Shown here: piece after piece, positions 1-6,445 of the stretch
How the letters are laid out: each line of letters opens with the position of its first letter
Position numbering within the stretch: position 1 is the stretch's first letter
NCBI GenBank assembly: GCA_023356515.1
Contig: JAKQYG010000002.1
Coordinates: 1 to 33,398 of the forward strand
DNA from: Trichodesmium sp. MAG_R04
GTDB lineage: Bacteria; Cyanobacteriota; Cyanobacteriia; Cyanobacteriales; Microcoleaceae
Reading direction: 5' to 3'
DNA: 33,398 bases
The notes under the pieces: generated by a model
Database searches by the model: none
Told to the model about the DNA's origin: nothing
The model's input: the letters and a program-made list of their open reading frames with translations, nothing else
Position numbers and translations under genes: made by a program

Positions 1-181
1 AAGTCTCCTTCAGAGTGTTAGTAACTCCAGGATTATAAGGGTTAATTATTTCTAGAGATTGAATGATATTTTGATTATTATAGACTATGGCATTAAGAAA
101 GCTAATCAGAATATTTTTACTATGAATAGAACCAAAGATTTTTTTAAAGGCAAAGTCGGTTTTGGGGCTGATAAATTTCAT
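1..181 (-). CDS. Rpn-family nuclease/transposase-like protein, N-terminal part only
   Basis: An open frame starts at the ATG at 181 and runs off the left edge, giving 60 residues that begin MKFISPKTDFAFKKIFGS. This opening is characteristic of the Rpn / PD-(D/E)XK nuclease-family putative transposases that are abundant in cyanobacteria, and the DPYN-like segment (here INPYNPG) follows at the usual distance of about 45 residues. The family is linked to recombination-promoting DNA cleavage, but most cyanobacterial members are uncharacterised. The catalytic part lies outside the window, so activity cannot be judged. It is transcribed away from petL. Confidence 0.85.
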   Translation of the reverse strand, partial: MKFISPKTDFAFKKIFGSIHSKNILISFLNAIVYNNQNIIQSLEIINPYNPGVTNTLKET

Positions 182-530
182 GGTTATATATGATTTTGCT
201 GAACTGGTATAATTTATAGTACACTATTTAATGTTAATTAGGAAGATATCTCTGGCAATGGGGTCATTGCTGCTGATATTATCTTGGTTAATTGTTGTTG
301 ATTGAGAGTATTTTTTTCAGGATTGAGATACTATTTTTGAATAGGTTTATCTTTGAGTTTTTATGGGTAATTAAAAAGATTAAATCAGTTTAAAGAGCGT
401 ATTTTTGCTATTAGTTATGATGATTTTGTTGTTCAGGCGTTGGTGGAACCTAGCAGCGGCTATATCGCTTAAAAAATTATAGCGATCGCTATATTTGACA
501 TATGCTACTATATATAGATATGCGAAAAAA
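182..530. other. Intergenic stretch, AT-rich
   Basis: There is no gene I can support between the Rpn-family start and the petL terminator. A HIP1 octamer sits at 482-489. On the plus strand a short open stretch at about 370-471 ends with a stop after residues like SYDDFVVQALVEPSSG. It has no start codon and I do not recognise it, so it may be the tail of a lost gene. Confidence 0.4.
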
Positions 531-562
531 AATAAACTAAAAAGTCGCCCTGGAAGGGCGAG
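531..562 (-). terminator. Rho-independent-type terminator of petL
   Basis: Read on the minus strand, a 6-bp stem (TCGCCC 545-550 with GGGCGA 556-561, 5-nt loop) is followed by CTTTTTAG and a further T-rich run. It lies 64 bp past the petL stop. The upstream leader GACCGAAAAAATGGGT is shared with hairpins at 11.7 kb and 16.5 kb in this window. Confidence 0.75.
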
Positions 563-625
563 GCTTGAGACCCATTTTTTCGGTCAAACTATCAAAAAAA
601 CTCTAATGGGAGAAATTTTGGAATT

Positions 626-727
626 CTAGATTAACTTAACAACACGCAAGCCAAACATCAGAACCGCAGCTACACCTAAAGCAACAACAAAAATACCAAA
701 AAAAGCAATAATTCCTTCAACAGTCAT
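626..727 (-). CDS. petL: Cytochrome b6f complex subunit PetL
   Basis: A 33-residue ORF on the minus strand begins MTVEGIIAFFGIF, has one hydrophobic membrane span (about residues 5-25), and ends in GLRVVKLI. The C-terminal (G)LR-x-VKLI signature and the length of about 31-33 residues are typical of PetL, a single-span small subunit that stabilises the dimeric cytochrome b6f complex in the thylakoid membrane. The main alternatives are PetG and PetM: PetG ends in a basic RG tail and PetM has a different N-terminus. The gene is divergent from aroB, with 83 bp between them, and is followed by its own terminator hairpin. Confidence 0.8.
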   Translation of the reverse strand: MTVEGIIAFFGIFVVALGVAAVLMFGLRVVKLI

Positions 728-810
728 TAAATTTTCTCCAAAATGGCTAATAAAATTATAAAATTAAGTTTAACATCTAATATTCACAATAGCAAAGTCC
801 TCAACGACTC

Positions 811-1902
811 ATGGCATCCATAACCGTTCAACTTCCGCAAAAATCCTATGAAATAGCGATCGCTCCAGGTAACCTCGACCAACTTGGCCCAAAAATGTCA
901 CCCCTCAACCTGGGTAAAAAGGTCTTGCTAATTTCTAACCCAGAAATATTTGCTCATTATGGCGAAAAAGCGATCATCTCACTCCAAGAGACAGGTTTTG
1001 ATGTTTCTCGCTGCATTCTGCCACGAGGAGAGGAATACAAAACTCCCCAAACTCTTCACAATATTTATGATGCAGCATTAGCAAACCGTCTCGAACGCTC
1101 TTCCACAATGGTCGCTCTTGGTGGTGGAGTGGTTGGAGATATGACTGGGTTTGCTGCAGCAACTTGGTTGCGCGGTTTAAACGTAGTGCAAGTTCCTACT
1201 TCTCTTTTGGCGATGGTCGATGCTGCTATTGGTGGAAAAACAGGAGTTAATCATCCTCAAGGCAAAAATCTCATCGGCGCTTTCCATCAACCACAGTTAG
1301 TATTAATTGACCCAGAAGTACTCAAAACTTTACCCGTGCGAGAATTTCGAGGAGGGATGGCAGAAGTTATCAAATATGGAGTAATATGGGATGCCGAACT
1401 ATTTGCTCAGATGGAGAATAGTCAGAGTCTTGATGAAATTAACAACTTAACACCAGGGCTATTAGACGAAATCTTGATTAGGTCTTGCCAAAGTAAAGCA
1501 GATGTGGTATCAAAAGATGAGAAAGAGTCTGGTTTAAGAGCAATTTTGAATTATGGTCACACCATAGGTCATGCAGTGGAAAGTTTGACAGGTTATACCA
1601 TGGTGACTCATGGTGAAGCCGTAGGTATTGGAATGGTGGCAGCAAGTCAGTTAGCAGTAGAGTTAGGAATGTGGGATAAACAGAGCGATCGTCGTCAGTT
1701 AGCCTTGATAGAAAAAGCTAGTTTGCTGACAAAACTGCCGAGTGGGTTAGATATTGAGGAGATTTTAGTTTCTTTGCAGACTGACAAAAAAGTAAAAGCA
1801 GGTAAAGTACGGTTTGTGTTACCGACGGGAATAGGAGTAGTGACAGTGACAGATAAAGTGAGTGCAGATGTATTGAAGGAAGTGTTAGCGGGGATGGGTT
1901 AA
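811..1902 (+). CDS. aroB: 3-dehydroquinate synthase AroB
   Basis: The 363-residue product has the full length of AroB. It converts DAHP to 3-dehydroquinate in the shikimate pathway, in the cytosol, using NAD+ and a divalent metal. Visible hallmarks are the NAD-binding stretch GGGVVGDMTGFAAATWLRG (about residue 100), PTSLLAMVDAAIGGKTGVNH with the substrate-binding Lys and Asn, the metal-site Glu in RGGMAEVIKYG, and the metal-binding His residues in NYGHTIGHAVE and THGEAVGIGM. The chosen ATG gives the usual N-terminus. A HIP1 octamer is embedded at 857. No operon partner follows: the next feature is a tandem heptamer and a miniature element. Confidence 0.97.
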   Translation: MASITVQLPQKSYEIAIAPGNLDQLGPKMSPLNLGKKVLLISNPEIFAHYGEKAIISLQETGFDVSRCILPRGEEYKTPQTLHNIYDAALANRLERSSTMVALGGGVVGDMTGFAAATWLRGLNVVQVPTSLLAMVDAAIGGKTGVNHPQGKNLIGAFHQPQLVLIDPEVLKTLPVREFRGGMAEVIKYGVIWDAELFAQMENSQSLDEINNLTPGLLDEILIRSCQSKADVVSKDEKESGLRAILNYGHTIGHAVESLTGYTMVTHGEAVGIGMVAASQLAVELGMWDKQSDRRQLALIEKASLLTKLPSGLDIEEILVSLQTDKKVKAGKVRFVLPTGIGVVTVTDKVSADVLKEVLAGMG

Positions 1903-1904
1903 TT

Positions 1905-1925
1905 CAGTTATCAGTTATCAGTAAT
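1905..1925. repeat. Short tandem heptamer repeat (CAGTTAT)
   Basis: CAGTTAT is repeated twice in tandem, followed by a partial copy (CAGTAAT). This is typical of the short tandemly repeated sequences found between genes of filamentous cyanobacteria. It lies immediately after aroB. Confidence 0.6.
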
Positions 1926-1993
1926 GACTTGCGAAAAAAGTTTAGGGGTTTGGTATCTAAACCAGATTTTATCTTGACTTGAGAAACCAAATC

Positions 1994-2080
1994 AGGACTT
2001 ACGCAACGGCACTATTTATAGTAGCAATATCTTGAAAATGATGATTTTTACCCTATATATAGCGGTACTGCGTAAGTTCT
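1994..2080 (+). mobile_element. Miniature inverted-repeat element, family A, copy 1
   Basis: This is an 87-bp element with terminal inverted repeats: AGGACTTACGCAACGGCACT at the left and AGCGGTACTGCGTAAGTTCT at the right. The interior (ATATCTTGA, then ATATATAGC before the right end) is shared with the copies at 16379-16466 and 27561-27648. It has no coding capacity, so it would need a transposase supplied in trans. This copy interrupts the PLP-enzyme gene that runs leftward from 2396. Confidence 0.85.
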
Positions 2081-2396
2081 TATGATTTTGTTTTTCTATA
2101 CTACATTTTTCGGATGTAACAATAACAATATGATAACCTCTAATTTTACCAAGCATGGCAAAACTGCAACCTGTATTACCACTAGAAGAACAAACAATTA
2201 CATCCCCTCGCTTCAATTGACCTTGTGCTTCTGCAACATCCAAAATGTAACGTGCCATTCGATCCTTAAGACTGAAACTTGGATTCATAAACTCGCATTT
2301 TGCATAAAGGTATATATAGTTTTTATTGACTAGCTTAGTTAAATCAATTAAAGGGGTATCTCCAATCAGATCGAGAAATATTGGAACTTTCATCAT
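2081..2396 (-). pseudogene. Cysteine-synthase-family PLP enzyme, 5' fragment truncated by a miniature element
   Basis: Starting at the ATG at 2396, about 105 residues match the N-terminal part of the cysteine synthase / cystathionine beta-synthase fold-type II PLP family. They contain GDTPLIDL, the PLP-lysine segment PSFSLKDRMA (normally G-x-S-x-KDR), SSSGNTG for phosphate binding, and IVTSEKCSIEK. Coding homology stops at the edge of miniature element copy 1 (2080). The open frame continues a short way into the element with an unrelated tail. Full-length enzymes have about 300 residues, and no remainder is visible beyond the element, so the 3' two-thirds was lost. It lies 154 bp downstream of the methyltransferase on the same strand and may have formed a small pathway with it. 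The original substrate is unknown. Confidence 0.8.
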
Positions 2397-2550
2397 TATC
2401 TATCCCATAAACAAAATAGCTCATGTTTGACCAAAGAAATAGGGTCAATAGGTTCCCCTTTCAAAGGTATAAAAATGAAAATTCTGCATTTCAGGCTTCT
2501 CTATTACTAGATGTAATCAGTAATTGATAACTGAAATAATGTCACTTAAT

Positions 2551-3297
2551 TCAGATATTATGGTAGACATAAAGCCAAAATTCCTCAAACACTTTAATCT
2601 CATTACTTTCCTGAGAAAGATTATTCTCTATCCAAGTAGAAATTATCTCAGGCTTCAACATCCACAAACCAACTAGCTGATTTTTTTTGACCACATCAAT
2701 ATATAGATCCCTGGGAAGTTTTATCTGTTCACCATAACAACTGACAGAAAGAGTCATTCCTGATGAAGTCGCATTATTAAATCGACGACTAGGGCGAGGT
2801 TCTGCAAAAATATTTGCCCAATAACTAGAGGCAATATCTGGTAATGGGTAAGAATTTGCAGATCTAACTGTTCTCTCGGCAACTACAATTACCCCATTCT
2901 TTTTGAGTAATGGCTGCAAATGTGAAAGTGTAATTTCCTTTTCAAAGTAATGATAGGCTGATTTCACCAAAATAATATCCACCGTTGCATTAGCAGTTTG
3001 ATCCAACAAGTCTGATATCTCACAACATTGGAACTTAATTTGAGAATTTGGTATTTTTTCTCTAGCTAAGGTAATTAAACTTGAATCAATATCCACACCA
3101 ATAATTTCTGCCTTGCCAAAGTTGGCTTTCAAGGCTAAAGTAGATAATCCAACACCACAGGCTAAATCCCAGATAGTTCCAGGAGTAAAATTCAATAGAG
3201 ATTGTAAAACTCTAATTAGTCTTTCATCATAGCTTTGAAAGAGTAAAAAAAATTTATAGTAGGTGTCAGCATCAAACTGATTTATTGTCTTTTCCAA
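2551..3297 (-). CDS. Class I SAM-dependent methyltransferase
   Basis: The 248-residue product carries the Rossmann-type SAM-binding motif I IWDLACGVGLSTLAL (about residues 42-56). It also has the acidic motif II GVDIDSSLI, the motif around CCEISDL, and post-motif residues DIILVKSAYHYF and LLKKNGVIVVAERT, all in the usual order and spacing for a class I methyltransferase. This family methylates small molecules, lipids or proteins, and nothing here identifies the acceptor. It lies upstream of the truncated PLP-enzyme gene on the same strand, which hints at a former two-gene metabolic unit. The start is preceded by AAAGGAG, a good ribosome binding site. Confidence 0.85.
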   Translation of the reverse strand: MEKTINQFDADTYYKFFLLFQSYDERLIRVLQSLLNFTPGTIWDLACGVGLSTLALKANFGKAEIIGVDIDSSLITLAREKIPNSQIKFQCCEISDLLDQTANATVDIILVKSAYHYFEKEITLSHLQPLLKKNGVIVVAERTVRSANSYPLPDIASSYWANIFAEPRPSRRFNNATSSGMTLSVSCYGEQIKLPRDLYIDVVKKNQLVGLWMLKPEIISTWIENNLSQESNEIKVFEEFWLYVYHNI

Positions 3298-3736
3298 GAA
3301 ACTATCTCCTTTTAATATTCAGGACTTACGCAAAGGCACTAATTTCTGTTGATTCGGAAACGGGGGCTAGAAAAAAGAAATTCATACCTTTTATCATGAC
3401 TTAAGTACAAATATTTTCGGTCTGTACCTTCCCCTTTCCTATTTATTTGACCTAATATTTGGCCATTCACCGTAAAAAATGTTATAAATTTTTTCGATTA
3501 GCCCTAAGCCTCCATAATCAATGGCAAAAATTCTTTTATCAAATATAATTTTTAGCAAACTCACCCATGAATTAGAACCACAACCCTTGAATAGGTGGTT
3601 GTTTAATTTATCTATTACTTAGATAAATAAATATTTCATCAGAAGGGTCTTAAAAAAGTTGGTTTCAAATCTCAGTTGTTTTATACTACACTAATATTAC
3701 AGATATGTCTAGCTAAAAATCAAGGAGAAAAAAATT
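3298..3736. other. Intergenic stretch with a solitary element end
   Basis: The region between the divergent methyltransferase and RHH-like genes holds a solitary family A end at 3321-3345 (AGGACTTACGCAAAGGCACT) with no matching right end. It also holds a hairpin around 3570-3600 (AACCAC, then GTGGTT after 13 nt). AT-rich sequence precedes the 3737 gene and should contain its promoter. I see no coding capacity. Confidence 0.5.
3321..3345 (+). repeat. Solitary end of miniature element family A
   Basis: The first 20 bases (AGGACTTACGCAAAGGCACT) match the left terminal repeat of the 87-88 bp elements almost exactly. Similarity then stops and no right end follows, so this is a decayed or one-ended copy. 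Confidence 0.6.
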
Positions 3737-4072
3737 ATGCAAACAATTCCCAAAACCTCAACTACTGAGATGGAAGTTACTAGCATTCGTTTAGAAAAGG
3801 AGTTAAAAGATAGACTCAAAAAACTGGCTTATAATAAAGGCTATCAAGCTCTAATTCGAGATATCCTCTGGACTTATGTCGAGCAAAAGTCGGGGGATTA
3901 TCGGGTAAAATTTTCTAATTCCGATATTCGAGCAAGTCTACCTGCAACAGCTCAACAAGAAGAACGATGTGTACTTACTGGTAAAGTGATACGACCAAGT
4001 GAAGCGATGTTATTTGGACTTACGACTAATGGTGATATGGTACCCCTCAGCATAGATAGTATGAAAGATTAA
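3737..4072 (+). CDS. Small ribbon-helix-helix-like protein, cyanobacterial conserved type
   Basis: The product has 111 residues. Residues about 14-50 (VTSIRLEKELKDRLKKLA, then a second helical stretch to YVEQKS) look like a ribbon-helix-helix DNA-binding unit: a beta strand with basic residues followed by two helices. The C-terminal part has CVLTGKVIRPSEAMLFGL and ends in MVPLSIDSMKD, and I do not recognise it as a named domain. One Cys is seen in that region. The ATG has a strong ribosome binding site (AAGGAGAA, 8 nt upstream). A regulatory role is inferred from the fold only. No partner gene is adjacent. Confidence 0.7.
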   Translation: MQTIPKTSTTEMEVTSIRLEKELKDRLKKLAYNKGYQALIRDILWTYVEQKSGDYRVKFSNSDIRASLPATAQQEERCVLTGKVIRPSEAMLFGLTTNGDMVPLSIDSMKD

Positions 4073-4088
4073 CTATAGTTAACCATTG

Positions 4089-4120
4089 TTGACATTCTTC
4101 CAGGCTTAAAGGTGCGGGGA
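4089..4120 (-). mobile_element. Remnant of an IS200/IS605-type right end
   Basis: On the minus strand this reads CCCCGCACCTTTAAGCCTGG and then AAGAATGTCAA. It resembles the segment at 11944-11972 (GGTGCCTTTAGGTCGG, then AGAAGATGTCAA), which follows a TnpB-like tail. No transposase is left here. Assignment to this family is by resemblance only. Confidence 0.35.
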
Positions 4121-4128
4121 TATCTAAG

Positions 4129-4253
4129 CTAATACTTATTTAAAATGGGTATTAGTTAGTTAGAATTTAGAATTTAGAATTCATAATTTAGAAGTAGTTT
4201 TTTCTCTGAACGAAGCATACAACAATAAGTCCTTTAAATGCACAAAAGCTTAT
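4129..4253 (+). repeat. Left arm of an inverted repeat pair flanking atx1
   Basis: This arm begins with a self-complementary stretch (AATACTTATTTAAAATGGGT and ATT), continues with a tandem TTAGAATT tract, and ends in CTTTAAATGCACAAAAGCTT and AT. The same order, inverted, is found at 4874-4986. The arms are closely similar, apart from the variable tandem tract. Confidence 0.75.
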
Positions 4254-4267
4254 ATCTTTGGTTGATT

Positions 4268-4462
4268 TTATTCAACAGTGTGTCCAGCAGAAGTAACTAC
4301 TTGTTTAATGGAGTCTTCAGATGCTTTAGTTTCTACTGCAACTATCTTTTGCTCCACATTTACTTGGACATTAGCTTCTGAATCGTAATCTTTTATTGCT
4401 TTAGTAATAGTATCTGCACATCCACTACAAGCAATAGATGGAACTTTTAGTTGCATCGCCAT
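4268..4462 (-). CDS. atx1: Copper chaperone Atx1 (heavy-metal-associated domain)
   Basis: This single-domain 64-residue HMA protein carries copper in the cytosol and, in cyanobacteria, hands it to the P-type ATPases CtaA and PacS on the way to plastocyanin and cytochrome oxidase. The metal-binding CxxC is Cys12-Ser-Gly-Cys15 in the motif SIACSGCADTI. His61 in the C-terminal SAGHTVE matches the loop His of the Synechocystis chaperone. Length and residue positions fit Atx1 exactly. It stands alone, with no ATPase gene beside it, and lies inside a pair of inverted repeats (4129-4253 and 4874-4986). Confidence 0.9.
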   Translation of the reverse strand: MAMQLKVPSIACSGCADTITKAIKDYDSEANVQVNVEQKIVAVETKASEDSIKQVVTSAGHTVE

Positions 4463-4873
4463 ATTAAAAAATTAGTTATTTGACATAATCCCTCGTCCAA
4501 AAGAACAAAGAATTATATGACAATATAATATATGTATTCAAAAAAAACAACTACAAGGGATAGCTTTCTAGGGAGGGTAAAAACCGTCAATAATATCTAT
4601 GTATTGACAGACGACTAGTCCTTATAACTAAAAAAAAATCTGGTTCTAACGTAAGTCCTTCGTAAATTAATGGGGTTCAATGTTCCATTAATTTAGCGAA
4701 AATTCATCTGACTCACATTTCACAGCTATAGTTTTCTACAAAGCTATAGCAATGCTATCCGATTTTTGAAAGAGATGGGCAGTTAAAAGGCAGAAGCCAG
4801 AAACCTCGATGAACAGGAGTTAGAGCTATTTTTTAAGAAAGCATGTGATTTTACATAATGATTGGGAATCGCT
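4463..4873. other. Intergenic stretch upstream of atx1
   Basis: This AT-rich stretch includes the atx1 promoter region. A fragment resembling the family A element end (AACGTAAGTCCTT) occurs near 4650. At about 4800-4856 a short plus-strand frame reads NLDEQELELFFKKACDFT before a stop. It looks like a coding remnant but is too short to identify. Confidence 0.35.
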
Positions 4874-4986
4874 ATAAGCTTTTGTGCATTTAAACGACTT
4901 ATTATTGTATGTCTTGTTCAGAAAAAAACCTTATAAATTAAAAATTATAAGTTCTAGCTTACTAATACGCATTTTAAATGAGTATT
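4874..4986 (-). repeat. Right arm of the inverted repeat pair flanking atx1
   Basis: This is the reverse complement of the 4129-4253 arm. The inner end begins ATAAGCTTTTGTGCATTTAA and the outer end is the self-complementary ACGCATTTTAAATGAGTATT. It is about 12 bp shorter because of the variable tandem tract. The pair encloses 620 bp containing atx1. Confidence 0.75.
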
Positions 4987-5090
4987 AACTAATCCCTAGT
5001 CCCTAATAGGTAAAAAATACTCTTTATCTGTTTTTGTAGAAAGCATATTTTTGCAAGGGTTTAAATTCTAGAAACTACAAAAAATTATAT

Positions 5091-6077
5091 TTAACTATAA
5101 AGATAACTTACATATTCTCCGTAACCATTGTAAAGTAAAGTTGGGCGTTTTTCCCAAGACCAACTAGCACCTTCACTGACTATTCTTTCCATTGCTTGTG
5201 ACCATCGAGGATGGGGAACTTCAGGATTAACATTTGCTTCAAAACCATATTCATTTGGAATCAAAGTATTCCAAAATGTTGCAGGTCTTTGTTCTAAGAA
5301 TTCAATTTTGACAATAGACTTTGCCCCCTTAAAACCGTACTTCCAAGGAATAACTTCTCTTAAAGGTGCCCCATTTTGTTTCGGCAACGATTTATCATAC
5401 ATTCCCATAGCAAAAAAGGCTAATTCATTAGCCATTTCATCTATTCTTAAACCTTCCGTATAAGGCCAAGGATAACCATTTGCCCAAAAACCTGGACCTT
5501 TAGTAATTTCTGGGTCATAAAAAGATGTAAAACGAACATATTTCGCTTTGGATGTTGGTTCTACATCAGCTATTAATAACTTCATAGGAAAACCAATCCA
5601 AGGTATTACCATTGCCCAGGCTTCAACACACCGAAATCGATATATTCTTTCTTCGAGGGGAAACTTTTTTTGTAGTTCATCTATATCATAAATACGAGCA
5701 TTTTTGACTAAACCAGTAACTTCAACTTTCCAATTTTCGGTTGGTAAAGTTTGGGCATTTTCCCAAATAGATTTATTACCACCAAATTCATAAAAATTGT
5801 TATATTTTGTGGCTAAAGTTTTATCAGTTATTGGTCTTTGAACTTGAGCAAAGTTGGGATTAGGTGCAAAATTGCTAATATTTGGTAAAGTCACTGCTCC
5901 AGAAATTGGAGATATTGTTGAGTTATTATCACAACTTGTAAGAGTAGATAAAGCAGTAGCACTTATACCAACACCGATTAAATGTTTCATAAACTGACGG
6001 CGGTTTAAATAAACTTTTTCTGGTGTAGTTTCTTTTTCAGAAATTTCCCAAGGTTTTTTGATTCGGATTAGGGGCAT
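5091..6077 (-). CDS. msrP: Periplasmic protein-methionine-sulfoxide reductase, catalytic subunit MsrP (YedY)
   Basis: This 328-residue enzyme of the sulfite-oxidase fold carries molybdopterin cofactor and reduces methionine sulfoxide in exported proteins. The N-terminus has a twin-arginine export signal (LNRRQFMKHLIG, Arg26-Arg27) followed by a hydrophobic stretch. LTSC at residues 46-49 could be a lipobox, so a lipoprotein form is possible. The molybdenum-ligand Cys is in IYRFRCVEAWAMVIPW (Cys150), and the family segments GFPMKLLI, KYVRFTSFYDPE and PWKYGFKGAKSI follow in order. The haem partner MsrQ is not next to it. It is a Moco user well away from the molybdenum-hydroxylase genes at 22-27 kb. 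Confidence 0.93.
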   Translation of the reverse strand: MPLIRIKKPWEISEKETTPEKVYLNRRQFMKHLIGVGISATALSTLTSCDNNSTISPISGAVTLPNISNFAPNPNFAQVQRPITDKTLATKYNNFYEFGGNKSIWENAQTLPTENWKVEVTGLVKNARIYDIDELQKKFPLEERIYRFRCVEAWAMVIPWIGFPMKLLIADVEPTSKAKYVRFTSFYDPEITKGPGFWANGYPWPYTEGLRIDEMANELAFFAMGMYDKSLPKQNGAPLREVIPWKYGFKGAKSIVKIEFLEQRPATFWNTLIPNEYGFEANVNPEVPHPRWSQAMERIVSEGASWSWEKRPTLLYNGYGEYVSYLYS

Positions 6078-6445
6078 AATTAATTTTTAGTTGCTATAAG
6101 TTGAAACTGAAATACCGAAAAATTCTTACTTTTTACCTAGTTTATAATATGTAACGTTTCTCCCTATTGGTGAAATGATAAATGTCTAAGCATAGACTCA
6201 AACATATCACCATAAATTGTATCACAATAAATATTGTACAATTTGGTTAGGTATTAAGCAAAACTTAACTACAAAAACCTATGCTATACGATAGTTCTTT
6301 TTTTGGTAGTCCTGCCTATAGCCATCCTAAATTATTATGTAAAATTACAAACTTTCTTAAAAAATAGCTCCAAACTCCTGCTTATTCTACCTTTTACCTT
6401 CTAGCCGCCCATCTCTCTCATGAATCAGATAGGATTATTATAGTA
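6078..6445. other. Divergent intergenic region
   Basis: This 368-bp AT-rich region lies between the minus-strand msrP and the plus-strand kinase gene, so it should hold both promoters. I see no ORF, strong hairpin or repeat. Confidence 0.4.

Noticed and set aside
3500..3620. Possible short gene upstream of 3737
   Set aside because: The frames are broken and AT-rich, and the hairpin near 3570 has no coding context.
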